A stretch of DNA of 64,000 nt from Amblyomma americanum. Lineage: Eukaryota; Arthropoda; Arachnida; Ixodida; Ixodidae. The notes below the pieces were generated by a model. That model did not search any database. It saw only the letters and a program-made list of their open reading frames with translations, and was not told the origin of the DNA. Numbering within the stretch: the stretch's first letter is position 1; each line of letters begins with the position of its first letter. Made by a program: the position numbers and the translations under genes. The stretch lies in contig NC_135500.1 of NCBI RefSeq assembly GCF_052857255.1, positions 160,201,189 through 160,265,188 of the forward strand, given 5' to 3'. Of the stretch, positions 1 through 9,766 are shown one piece after another.

Positions 1-865
1 ATTACGAGAGCATTAGCGCTTCGACCATGGGCGGAAACCTTGACTAGCATACAATGGTGATTGCTTGGGCTCCTACGAGCAGCCATGGGCTGTATTGAAC
101 CACTCAAGTCGCAGCAAAAGTGAAACCGCGGGATTCGTGGAAAGAAAACGAGTGAGAGGTCGTGGTACTAATAGAAGAGGTATATTCTCTCGGATACACA
201 GATAAGAGGTTAGAGACTGGCAAAAGGACAGTACCCGCATGCCTTGCAGATAGGTGGAAAATCGTCGACGTAGACACCAGTTAGCAGGGTATTAATGGTA
301 GTGATTGCAGCTTGCTTCCAGCGCACACACTGCTCACTGAGAGCAGTGCACACACTGCAAAATTAGAGAAAACAATTCATTTCATTCTATTTTCAAATTT
401 CTTACTTAAAAGCACTTCGGCATCAATATATCTCGCTTTGAGAAGTACCAAACCACCAAATTATTCGCAAGTAATCTTGTCGCACTATGCCTTCGTGACA
501 GACATTTTCTCTTATCCTGAGCATTTCAAGGACTGTTATTTCTGCTAAGTGGTTTCAACGCTGTGCTTTAGATGTTTGCGAAGGGCGGTATTTGCTTTCT
601 CTTTGCCTGTGCCAGATTGTTTCAAAAACCGTGAGTCATGCTAGCAGGACATACTTAATCCCATCTGATGTAAGTAAAGCAACGCTAGATGCGTGCTTTC
701 TGAACTTTCTGCGGGCCATTACACTTCCAATTGACTTATTAGTCCCTTAATTCCTCTTCCCTAGTGCAGGGTAGCCAACCGGAACCCCTTTCCGGTTAAC
801 ATCCCTGCCTTTCCCTCCTCCTCTTTATTTATCTATCTATCTGAAGCTTCACTTTTCACGTTTTG
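1..865. other. anonymous flank, no gene seen
   Basis: AT-rich DNA with only short, composition-poor reading frames. The one recognisable item is a low-complexity patch near 763-840 (a GGTTAAC / TCCCTGCCTTTCC tract followed by CTAT repeats). Part of this patch, TCCCTGCCTTTCC at 802-814, recurs inside the Penelope-like element at 2087-2099. Confidence 0.5.
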
Positions 866-1165
866 TTAGTGCGAAAGCACTACTTCACGAGGTCGAGCTG
901 ACTCACCGAGTTTGTGGGAAGCTTGACCGAGAAGGTGACCTTGGCAAAACGCAGCGTAGCAAGGGCTCATGCAGAAATAAAGTAAGCGGTGCCGCGACTG
1001 GGTTTCGAACATGCGGCGGCTCGAACAGATCAGCTTCGCTGGCCACTGCACAAGGGCACTATGCTATGCCGCCGCCGATCCCGCCTCGTGTTGAACTGCA
1101 ACACACTCTCGTGCTGCGCACTGCACATTGTCGTCTTCATCAACACTCATCCACAGCGCAAACAG
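866..1165 (-). repeat. tRNA-like short interspersed repeat, copy A
   Basis: The block shares several landmarks, in the same order, with 4843-5090. They are a TTAGTGCGAAAGCACTA palindrome at its left end, then about 115 bp later CGCGACTGGGTTTCGAAC, then a purine/pyrimidine stretch with AGATCAGCTTC. Read on the minus strand, GTTCGAAACCC resembles a tRNA B box (GGTTCGAATCC), so a tRNA-derived SINE or SINE-like repeat is the simplest reading. No cloverleaf folds convincingly, so this is not called as a tRNA gene. Confidence 0.5.
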
Positions 1166-1205
1166 ATCAGATAAGCTCAACCTCGATCAGAGTATAATCT
1201 GAGGC

Positions 1206-1553
1206 TAGATTGAAAACTAAACATTTTGACAGATTTGCCTGTCTGGTTGGGTTTGAAGACTTATAATGAACTGCACATCTCCAACCAAAAATTTTAACTT
1301 AACCCAACGTTTCGAAGCCGACTCGGCTCCTTCATCAGGGGTTACTGAGGGCAGTAGCTAGCGTCTTTTAAGTATGGAGGGGAGGGGGGGGGGGGGTCAA
1401 AGGACTGACAGCAGTGACGCGAAATGCGCAGGGGAGGGGGAGGGGGGTTTAGGCTGTTAGTCACGCTGGCGCACTGCAAGGATGTGGTGAATGGAGACTT
1501 TTTTTCGTTGAGTTGAAGAGCGAAGTCCCTGGGCATATACTGGGGGCAGGTTT
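1206..1553 (-). repeat. 3' pseudo-LTR of Penelope-like element 1
   Basis: Direct repeat of 3890-4210. Similarity starts at TAGATTGAAAACTAAACA and ends at GGCAGGTTTC in both copies. This copy is about 27 bp longer because of a longer G-rich tract around 1377-1396 and a small insertion after GGGCAGTAG. It contains a hammerhead-like core (1300-1344) and, in the sense orientation, the frameshifted C-terminal codons of the element's ORF. Confidence 0.9.
1300..1344 (-). ncRNA. hammerhead ribozyme-like motif in 3' pseudo-LTR
   Basis: Read on the minus (element sense) strand, a 6-bp stem I (UAACCC with GGGUUA) precedes the invariant CUGAUGA box. A 7-bp stem II with a triloop follows (GGAGCCG / CGGCUUC, one G-U pair), then the invariant GAAA. 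Stem III is reduced to a palindromic ACGU. The predicted cleavage site is after GUU, just before the 3' strand of stem I. Minimal hammerheads of this kind are known from pseudo-LTRs of Penelope-like elements. One extra A sits between CUGAUGA and stem II. Self-cleavage is not shown by sequence alone. Confidence 0.75.
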
Positions 1554-3908
1554 CCTTTTGTGCGGTTGATATTGTTCGGGGTGGTTTGGATATGCCAGGA
1601 TTCCAGAAGGAGCCTTTTTGTGGTAATTTGTTTCTGTTCCGAGGATGCGGTTTTCTTCGAAGTTTATTCTATGGTCGGGGTCCTCCGAATGTTATGCTAC
1701 TGGATTGCGCTCTCTTGCGAATTTGCGGACGTCGTTTTCATGTTGGCGAATTCTTTCTTTGAAATTTTTGGTTTCGCCGTGGTAGCTTGCGTCGTAGTCG
1801 GCGCATGGAATTTTGTAGACAATGCCTTGGGCTCTTTCTTTCGGCGGCCGGTCTTTGGGAACAGGTAGGCAAAGCGCAACAGTGTTTGTGGGCTTGTGCG
1901 CAGCCTGGAGACCCGATTTTTTCAGGATTGGGGCGATGGTCTCGCTGACACCTCCGACATAAGGTAAGGTGCCGTATTTTGGTGGTGGCGTTGGTCTTTG
2001 TGCGTTGATTTCTTGACGAATATTGTGTTCTTGACGTCGAATGGCTTTTTGAATAAAGTATTTTGGGTAGCCGTTCATGATAAACCTCCCTGCCTTTCCG
2101 TCTTTTTCTCTCTCTATCTCTTGGTTGTTCTATTTTCTGTCAATTTCTGTGCTGCAGTGTGTCTCAACTCTTTTTAACAGCGTCTTCACCACTGATGCTT
2201 TATGGACTGTCGGGTGGTTTGAAGAGAAGTGGAGATACCGGCCTGAGTGAGTTGGTTTGAGGTATACGGAGAATTGAAGGGTATTGTGGTTTCGGGACAC
2301 GAGGACGTCCAAAAACGGCAATGAGTTTTCTTGTTTCACCTCTAGCGTGAACTGAATGTCAGGTTCTACGGAGTTTAAATGACGAATGAAATTTGGAGTC
2401 TCAGATCTTTTGTTGACGGCGAAGCAGTCGTCGACATCCCTGAAGAAAATCTTTGGTTTCGGGTGGAAAGAGTTGAGGGCTCGTTGTTCGATGTGTTCCA
2501 TGGTTAAATTGGCCATGAGAGAGATGGATGCTCCCATTGGTGCTCCTTTCACTTTTCGGTAAAATTTCCCGTTTGACGAGAAGTATGTGTTTGATAGGCA
2601 CAACTCCAGGAGGCGGCACGCATCATTTACACTCAGCGGGGTTCGTGCACTGAGTGTGTCGTCGCGTTGTAGGGCGTCTCGGGTGGCGGTCACCGCAAGC
2701 TTCACGGGGATGTTTGTGAAAAGGCACATCACGTCGAAAGAGACAAGGCATTTGTCAGCCTCAAGGGTGGCGTGGGACACCAGTTCGATGAAGTGACTGG
2801 AATGACGGATATGGGTCGCTGTTTTTTCTGTGATTGGGGTATGAGTTTGTGAAGGTATTCTGACAACGAGCGAAGAGGGGAACACCGGAAGTCGACAATC
2901 GGGCGCAAAGGGATCCCTGGTTTGTGGACTTTGGGCAGGCCGTAGAATGCTGGAGCCGATCCGTTGGTGCTCAATAACTGAAGGTAGAGGTTTCGGAAGG
3001 TAGGGTGTTTTTGGAATACTTCTTTCAATGTTTTGTTTAGCCTTGCTTGGTTGGTGGTTATGGGGTTCTTCAATTTTTCATATTCTTGAATCCTGAGTAA
3101 GGTGGATATTTTCTCTTCGTAGTCCCGTCTGTCCAGAACGACTGTTGTGTTGCCCTTGTCCGCTGGGAGGATCACTATGTTAGTGTCTGTCTTGAGGTCT
3201 TGCAGGGCTTGCCTTTCATCCGGTGTTAGGTTTGATTCTTTTCGGTGTGCTTGCACTGAATTAAGTGCACCTATTGTTTTGAGCCTGACCTGTCCTCGTA
3301 CACCAGGTTCCAGTTGCCGGATGCCGACTTCAAGCGCAGATACGAATGCTGGAAGGGGGGGGGGGGGGTCTGTTCACCTGGAGGTCGAATTTGTGTCCCT
3401 TGGCTAGGATAGACGTTTCGGCTGTTGTGAGCTTTCTGGAGGAGAAGTTGGCGACCAGGTCAGAATTGTCCGGTGGGGATTGTTCGGGCCGGCGTTGAAG
3501 TTTCGACAACTTCTCTGTCTGCTTGGTGCGGTGTTTGTCGGCTTCTGATGATGCGGTTTCATTGGCAAATGCCTCGATAGACGTTACTAGGTTGGGCACC
3601 TTGTGCTCGAGTTGTGGGCGGGCGAAGAAGGCGTCGATTTCTTTCTTCCTAATCACGCTACGGCACTCATGTATCCGTGCCGTCACTAGGTGCTGTTCTG
3701 CCTTGTTGATGATGCTTCGTCCTTACGGTGTGGGGACCAGGCGTCGTAGTCGTAGGCTCTGGGGTACAACCTCGGTTTCCTTGCATTTCTTGGCGAATTC
3801 CAGGTGTGTCTTGATCACCGATATGCCTTGCATGGTCTCGATGTACTTCTTGGCAAGCTGCATAGCCTCTAGCCCGAAGTCCGCACGGATAGATTGAAAA
3901 CTAAACAT
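1500..3908 (-). pseudogene. Penelope-like RT / GIY-YIG endonuclease, broken
   Basis: Pieces from 5' to 3' on the minus strand. About 3908-3330: N-terminal PLE region with 'LAKGHKFDL', interrupted by a stop near 3724. About 3256-2885: 'ILPADKGNTTVVLD' and 'FYGLPKVHKPGIPLRPIV', after a frameshift at the poly-G run. About 2885-2130: RT palm with 'SFDVMCLFTNIPV', 'GAPMGASIS' and catalytic box 'RDVDDCF', then 'LPFLDVLV'. 2078-1692: GIY-YIG nuclease with 'GIVYKIPCADYDASYHGET'. The usual YVDD tyrosine is Asp and the usual YIGET isoleucine is His, so both catalytic sites are damaged. A foreign-looking patch around 2085-2130 replaces the RT-nuclease linker. Codons for '[21 protein letters not shown]' homology continue past the 1692 stop. 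Confidence 0.88.
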
Positions 3909-4210
3909 TTTGACAAATTTGCCTGTCTGGTTGGGTTTGAAGACTTATAATGAATTGCAGATCTCCAACCAAAAATTTTAACTTAACCCAACGTTTCGAA
4001 GCCAACTCGTCTCCTTCATCAGGGGTGACTGAGGGCAGTAGGAAGGGGGGGGGGTCAAAGGACTGACAGCTGTGACGCGAAAGGCGCGGGGGAGGGGGAG
4101 GAGGTTTAGGCTGTTAGTCACGCTGGCGCACTGCAGGGAGGTGGTGAATGGCGACTATTTTCGTTGAGTTGAGGAGCGAAGTCCCTGGGCATATACTGAA
4201 GGCAGGTTTC
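3890..4210 (-). repeat. 5' pseudo-LTR of Penelope-like element 1
   Basis: Upstream (element sense) copy of the terminal direct repeat, closely matching 1206-1553. Differences include a shorter G tract and point changes in the hammerhead region. It leads directly into an inverted repeat that mirrors its outer end. Confidence 0.88.
3984..4028 (-). ncRNA. hammerhead ribozyme-like motif in 5' pseudo-LTR (weakened)
   Basis: Same layout as 1300-1344: CUGAUGA, a stem II hairpin, GAAA, palindromic ACGU. Stem I has one mismatch (UCACCC against GGGUUA) and stem II has an A-G mismatch (GGAGAC against GGCUUC). The invariant boxes are intact, but the paired regions are poorer than in the downstream copy, consistent with drift after insertion. 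Confidence 0.65.
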
Positions 4211-4252
4211 AGTATACGCCCAGGGACACTTCACTCTTCAACTCTACGAAAA
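4158..4252. repeat. snap-back inverted repeat at PLE 5' end
   Basis: The arm at 4158-4199 is the outer end of the 5' pseudo-LTR (TTTTCGTTGAGTTGAGGAGC onward). It is followed after a 9-base spacer by a near-complementary arm at 4209-4252 (TCAGTATACGCCCAGGGACA onward). The arms differ at a few positions and by small indels. A short inverted copy of the element end is known from Penelope insertions. Confidence 0.8.
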
Positions 4253-4842
4253 AAGGTTTGCGAAAACACATTTGTTTTCGTGCTATTTAGCAGCGTGATC
4301 TTCACAACCCTTCTCGGAGAACTCGCTCTCCGTCAAAATCCCTCATCATGAAGGGAAGACTGGCCGCAGTACAAGCAAAGCTGGCATTCCGCCCCCCCCC
4401 CCCCCCCCGGCCCGGTGCGGAAAAAAAGAAATAACAGTGGATGGAAGCCTCTCCGACCACTAAATCCACAGAACTTGAAGCCCTGCAGGCAACTACCCCG
4501 TGCACTGAAAGGCCTCTGCTCTTAGTGTAACTTTATCTAAGACCGGTATAAGAGATCGGCGCATTGTGAAAAAAGGCCTCGTGAGATAAAGCCGCGCTTA
4601 TCCACCTTTTCCCTCTCGTCGCTGTTGCGGTGAAATGTCTACACTCACACACATCACACGGGCATTTACTGCTAAACCCACCACTTAAAGCCGCACAACG
4701 CGCACCTTGAGCAATGGGAGGTGACGGAAGCCAGCGTCACCCTGAAAAACCAGGAGGCGTTAGTCCCCATCGTCAAAGCGTCGGCGGAAGCTACTGAACT
4801 CCTGGACTGAGCACCTGACCCACAACCCGTTCCTGTCTCCTT
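4253..4842. other. intergenic, poly-C tract
   Basis: No gene seen. It contains a 17-base C run at 4392-4408 and otherwise unremarkable sequence. Confidence 0.5.
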
Positions 4843-5090
4843 TTAGTGCGGAAGCACTAATCCGGACGTGCAGAGCCGAGAAAAATCGTCTGGTGTATAT
4901 TTTTCATAATAATATCCGCGACTGGGAGTCGAACCCGCTGAGGAGTAAATTGATCAGCTTCTAACGCCGCTGCGCGAGGTCACTAGTCTCCAAACGCAGT
5001 TTTTTCTTTATTAGGCCACCGCCGTAGCCGAACGCACCTCGCGTAAACCTGCACCACACTGTCGAGTTCTTGTATGTCCTTGCATTACAA
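4843..5090 (-). repeat. tRNA-like short interspersed repeat, copy B
   Basis: Diverged copy of the repeat at 866-1165. It shares the TTTAGTGCGGAAGCACTA palindrome, CGCGACTGGGAGTCGAAC (B-box-like on the minus strand), TGATCAGCTTC, and a tail with TGCACCACACTGTCG. An internal T-rich insertion is present near 4998-5011. Copies A and B sit on either side of Penelope-like element 1. Confidence 0.45.
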
Positions 5091-5589
5091 AGGCTGAGCT
5101 GGGGCGCAGTTTCAGCAAGGAATAAGTGCACGTACCTGTTGTTTCGACTGATATTCTAGTAGGCTACAAGACTTTTTTTATCTGTCGAGAGTGGTTCATG
5201 GCCATCGAATATTAAGCTGAGGAGAGTTCGGGAGGAGAAATTTTCTCACCTTCTATAGGTGTTTTTTCCAACAGTTTCAAGCGCTTGAGCTACAAGAGTA
5301 TCGCGTTGAACGGGCTTTCTGTTCCCCTAGTGTCATGGGATCTAGTGGCAATGCCTGCGAACATGCAGCCGCGAGCGCGCCGTGTGTGCAAAACAAGCAG
5401 TCATATAAAATGCCAAACGCTCATTTCGCTCTTAAAGTAGGACTTCTTTTTTCTTATTACGCGAACATGAAGGAGTACTGTGGGGATCATTTGTCAACAA
5501 AGCAGCTACTTGAAAAAAAAACAATATCTGCTGCACATTCACAATTGCGGAACAAATGCGGGCTGCATGGGCATAAAATTCCCTTTCAA
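5091..5589. other. no gene seen
   Basis: Reading frames here (up to about 100 codons) lack recognisable motifs and have no coding-like composition. Confidence 0.45.
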
Positions 5590-5767
5590 CTCTGTTTTAC
5601 CGATACTTTATTTAAAGTCGTCAAGCCTACGAGCCTGTGAGGGAATGCCCGAGCCCTGTGTTATTATATTTGTGAGCACAGGCGCACGCTTCGCATCCTA
5701 ATTTTGTTTCTATCTCGTCTATTGTACATCAAATACTTTTCATTGCAATTAAGTGTGTGCGTTAGCG
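5590..5767 (+). repeat. interspersed repeat, copy 1
   Basis: About 176 bp, matched in the same orientation by 6848-7023. Shared landmarks in order are CTCTGTTTTACCGATACTTT, TTATTATAT, GTGAGCACAG, CGCACGCTTC, TTTTGTTTCTATCTC, ATACTTTTCATTG and AATTAAGTGTGTG. By eye, identity is high with few indels. The family is unknown. Confidence 0.8.
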
Positions 5768-6847
5768 TAAAAATATTAACGTCGAATTGCGTGCCCACAG
5801 GAGTTACGTGCCGCTGTAATGCCTTTACAGGACAGCTTACTGTCCTAGATTATCGATGAACTCTGAAGTCCGTGGAAATTTAATATCTTGTAGTAGGGCT
5901 TTCATAAACAAATTGCGAGAAAGATCTTAATCATCTTAGAAGAAGAAGGCTGTAGAAAGGTGGCTTCAATTTTCACAGAAAAATAGGGGACCATCTCATG
6001 CGAAAGGCACTTCGGTCGTCGCCTTGCATCCTCACGTCCGATTTGGCTCAGCTGCCGCCATTCACGCCACCTTTACCTGCTCATACAGACAGTGCTTGTG
6101 GTTTATCAGCCGTGCTCATTAGCACCACTCTGCAGAGTTTCACACGTTCTGCTCTTATTTCTATGTCAAGAGGAAAAGGGAAGTGTAGTTTGCCTTCAGA
6201 CGGCGCGATGGGAACATAACGATCAAAAACTTGTAAAAAAAAAAGTTGGGTTCTTCCTTTGCTGAGCTGTGTTGATTATTGTCACGGACGAAGTCAACGA
6301 ATAAAATTTCAGGAGTCAATTTTGGGAAGTTAATGATAGGAAAACCCTTTCTTTCCGCAGTCTAAAAGTTCTTTTTCGCCTGAAAAAGCATGAAAGCAGA
6401 TGTCTTCTGAAGTATAATGTGCCTTCAGACGTTAGCTCTGCGACATAAATAACAGCTATAGTTCTTTTGCTTTTTCTTTGTATGGCCAACTACGACTTTC
6501 TGTTATTTTTTTTTCTGCTACGTTCAAAGACCAAAATAATGCTCTTTTATGAAGTTGTACAGGTCATGTAAACGGCGAGCTGAGTAGTTTGTACACTCCA
6601 TTGCCCGCGCATGCAGAATAGAAAATTTAGAACTAGCGCGTAGTCACTAAGGGTTGCAATGATTCCGGCTATATTTCGGGTTTCTAGAATGCGTGATATG
6701 GACCTAGTACTTCCTGAGCTACGCGCGTCGAGCAGAAGTAAACTAGCATGCCAATGAAAGAATGGGAGATAGGGCAGGGTAGATCGCAATAATGTATGCA
6801 TTTTGATCTTTTATTTTTCCTTTGAAAGTTGCCAATTGTTATCCTCG
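5768..6847. other. spacer between duplicated repeats, no gene seen
   Basis: AT-rich sequence with no recognisable coding or structural feature. Confidence 0.45.
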
Positions 6848-7023
6848 CTCTGTTTTACCGATACTTTGTTGAAAGTGGCCAGGCCTACGAGGAAGTGAGC
6901 GAGTGCCCTATCCCTGCGTTATTATATCTGTGAGCACAGACGCACGCTTCTTATCGTATTTTTGTTTCTATCTCTCTTATTGTACACCAGATACTTTTCA
7001 TTGAAATTAAGTGTGTGTTAGCG
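6848..7023 (+). repeat. interspersed repeat, copy 2
   Basis: Second copy of the 5590-5767 repeat. The similarity stops sharply on both sides, which suggests an interspersed element rather than a large segmental duplication. Confidence 0.8.
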
Positions 7024-8597
7024 CCTGTATGTGATCTGTTGGCAGTGGTGAGGCGTCCACAAGGAACAGAACCCACAAAAGCCTTCTCCATACAGTGGGC
7101 ATTCCCAGCAGTCTGCCATTAAACTAACAAAGGTGTTTGCTTTTTCAAAATTCGGTGCCAGATATAGACAACAGCAATAATCACATGGAAGCTGCGACAG
7201 AAAAATGAAACATGATACTGACTGTCACAGGGCAGAAAGCGCTGCATAATGCCGCGAGGCTTCAGTGAAAAGTGTATCATAAAAGAATAAATACGAGAGA
7301 CTTCTCGAGAGACGGAACCACCTGGACTTTATGTCCCTGGTATCAGAAAATGATTGCAGACAGTTCTAGGACAATGTTAGCGCTTTGTATGCACTGCGTG
7401 CAATATGAATTTTGTAAGGGTAGTGTGTCGTCTGTTGTGAATTTTGCTTCTGGGAGCGTTGGTCAGTGAATAAAATTGTTTCCCTCAGCCTTTTGGGAGA
7501 CGAAAATCTTTACAGAATGCAGGCAGCTTCGCAGCACATTGGGAATTTCTATCTTTCTCGTGCAAACCGGCAATAATTCTTCATTTAGAACCTCAGTGTA
7601 GGAACCCATGGGATATTTGAATAGTTTCCGAGGGCTTTTAATCCGAAGGTCCTCATACCACACCGCTTGAGCTGCGCTCGTTTACTTTTCTTCCAGATGC
7701 GGTCACGCGAAGGAATGAATGTCCACGCAAACTCAAGCTACTTAAAATAGGCATTTGATTCTGACTCTAAAATAACTTTACTGTGTTAAAGTGGTCCAAA
7801 TTCTTCAATTTAAGTTATTTTCTTCTTCCCTTGAAGAGATTTGTCTTTAAAATTGTCTCTTTCGAAAGGTAAACATTGATGTATTGCAATGAGCTGAGAC
7901 ATTTGCGTCAGATTTGGTGTTATCAATGTCTTTTTTTTTTCAGGTAATGGAACTTGAGAATAATTATAGGCGTTAAAATACGATGAGGCTCAGAAGGTTG
8001 TTTGAGCATTTTATGCATAGAAATTCATCAGCGCCGCAGTAAATGTATCAACGTTGCATAAAATGCATTCCGATAGCTTCCGTGGACACTTTCCCACGCC
8101 TATGAAATTTCATGTCTTGTTAGCGTCATAACGGCTAAATCTGTAAATTACATTAAAGACGGCGAAGAATTGTCGGTCATCTTTTGCCAAAGACGAAATA
8201 TAAGGAGAAGGGGAAGCCTGGTGCACCGTTCTCAACAAACGAAAGCAACCAAACTAATCGAAACCACGACCCGCGAAAAATAACTACAAGATTAGCTTAG
8301 AATTCAGCGACTGTCCATCAAAATACGTCCCTGATTATCCAGGTAATGTCAAGTATCTGTTCAGATCAAGTCAACCTCTGGAAGAAGACAGAGCATACGG
8401 CACATTTCATTTTTCTTTTTCTGAATTCAATCCCGGAGTATTAGAGATCCATAATGCCCATCATGGCAATGTAACTGCTGTCACATTACAAACGTGGCAA
8501 TTTAGGAAGCGTCGTCGAATCATCTCTGCAGAGTTCAATGCTTTGCAGGCTCCAACCTCCAACCCCTATCGCGTGTGTTTCTTCGTCCGAGAACCTG
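7024..8597. other. no gene seen
   Basis: AT-rich DNA. The short frames show no recognisable motif. Confidence 0.45.
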
Positions 8598-8625
8598 GTT
8601 TGGTTTACCGGGGTTTAGCGTCCAA
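8598..8625 (-). repeat. SINE 3'-tail fragment
   Basis: GGTTTGGTTTACCGGGGTTT followed by AGCGTCC matches the tail of the tRNA-derived SINE seen at 28962-29207 (TTTAACGTCCC end). Only the tail is present. Confidence 0.4.
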
Positions 8626-8683
8626 AATTAGTTTGTTCATAGAAGGCAAAAAAAAAATCAATTTGAAAAAAAAAACAAAAAAG

Positions 8684-9578
8684 GGCGTCAGGTAAGGAGA
8701 CACGATCTCGCCAATGTTATTCACCGCCTGTTTACAGGAGGTATTCCGAGGCCTAAATTCTGAACAGCTGGGAATGAGAGTTAATGGAGAATACTTAAAT
8801 AATCTGCGATTCGCTGATGACATTGGCTTGCTGAGTCAATCAGGGGGTGAACTGCAAAATCACGATTAAATAGTTAGACAGGCGGAGCAGAATGCTGGGT
8901 CTAAAAATTATCATGCAGAAAACCAGAGTAATGTTCAGCAGTATTGCATGGGAACAGTAGTTCGCAATTGGCAGTGAGAGCCTGGAAGTGGTAAAGGAAT
9001 GCGTCTACTTAGGGCTGGTAGTGACAGCTGATCCGGGTAATGAGAGGTAAATAACTAGAAGGATAAGAATGGGGTGGAGCGCATATGGCAGGTTCTCTCA
9101 GATCATGAATGGCAGTTTACCAATTTCTCTCAAGAGAATAGTGTACAACAGCTGTATCTTACCGATACTCACCTACGGGGCAGAAACGTGGAGGCTAACG
9201 AAAAGAGTTCAGCTGAAGTTAAGGACAACGCAGCGAGCTAAGGAAAGAAAAATTATAGGTGTAACGTTAAGAGACCGGAAGCGGGCAGAGTGGGTGAGGC
9301 AATAAACGCCGGTTAATGGCATCCTAGTCGAAATCAAGAGGAAGAAATGGGCTTGGGCAGGGCATGTAATGCAAAGGCACGATAACCGCTGGTCTTTAAG
9401 GGTAACGGAGTGGACTCCAAGAGAAAGTAGGCGTAGCAGGGGGTGGCAGAGATTAAGAAGTTGGCAGGCAAAGCGTGGATGACGCTGGCAAAAGACGGGA
9501 TTAATTGGAGAGACATGGGAGATGCCTTTGCCCTGCAGTGGGTGTAATAAGGCTGACGATGATGATCATGATGATGAT
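8684..9578 (+). pseudogene. RTE-like LINE reverse transcriptase, 3' half
   Basis: 5'-truncated LINE. The translation starts inside the RT at 'GVR*GDTISPMLFTACLQEVF', where a Gln codon has become TAA. It runs through 'NNLRFADDIGLLS' (catalytic FADD present) and the post-RT region 'NSCILPILTYGAETW'. It ends in 'NWRDMGDAFALQWV' and a short GATGATGATG-type tail at 9557-9579. Several stops and frameshifts show it is dead. Microsatellite-like tails are typical of RTE-clade LINEs, which is why that clade is preferred; the assignment is tentative. Fragments of the same family occur at 45653-45904, 48421-49068 and 50447-50760. Confidence 0.85.
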
Positions 9579-9579
9579 G

Positions 9580-9766
9580 TCCCAAAGCGACACAGGGCTC
9601 CGGAAAATTCGACCACCGGGGGTTCTCTAACGTACACTGATATCGCACAGTACACGAGCCTCTAGCATGTCACCTATATCGAAATTCGACCGCCGCGGCC
9701 GGGGTCGAACCTGCGCCTTTCTGGTCAGCAGCCGAGCGCCATAGCCGCTGAGCCACCGCGGCGGCT
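9580..9766 (-). mobile_element. tRNA-derived SINE (Ruka-like), tail replaced
   Basis: On the minus strand it starts CCGCCGCGGTGGCTCAGCGG (tRNA-like 5' end with A box) and carries a B box, GGTTCGACCCC. It continues through the body shared with the copies at 28962-29207 and 44773-45009, up to GTCGCTTTGGGA. The usual TTTAA tail is missing: the SINE abuts the GATGATGATG tail of the LINE at 8684-9578 in opposite orientation. Ruka-type SINEs are known from ticks; assignment to that exact family is by memory of structure. Confidence 0.8.

Larger units (their letters stand above)
1206..4210 (-). mobile_element. Penelope-like retroelement 1 (degenerate)
   Basis: Complete but decayed element. Two long direct repeats (1206-1553 and 3890-4210) bracket minus-strand coding remnants in this order: N-terminal PLE region, reverse transcriptase, GIY-YIG endonuclease. 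Long direct terminal repeats (pseudo-LTRs) and a single RT plus GIY-YIG ORF are known hallmarks of Penelope-like elements. The reading frame is broken by at least two stops and several frameshifts, one at a poly-G run at 3353-3368, so the copy is inactive. The ORF's 3' end runs into the downstream pseudo-LTR, as is usual for the group. The 5' side (4158-4252) carries an inverted repeat. Confidence 0.9.

Noticed and set aside
970..1090. tRNA gene suggested by a B-box-like GTTCGAAACCC on the minus strand
   Set aside because: No cloverleaf or proper acceptor stem could be built, and a diverged copy at 4843-5090 shows it is an interspersed repeat.
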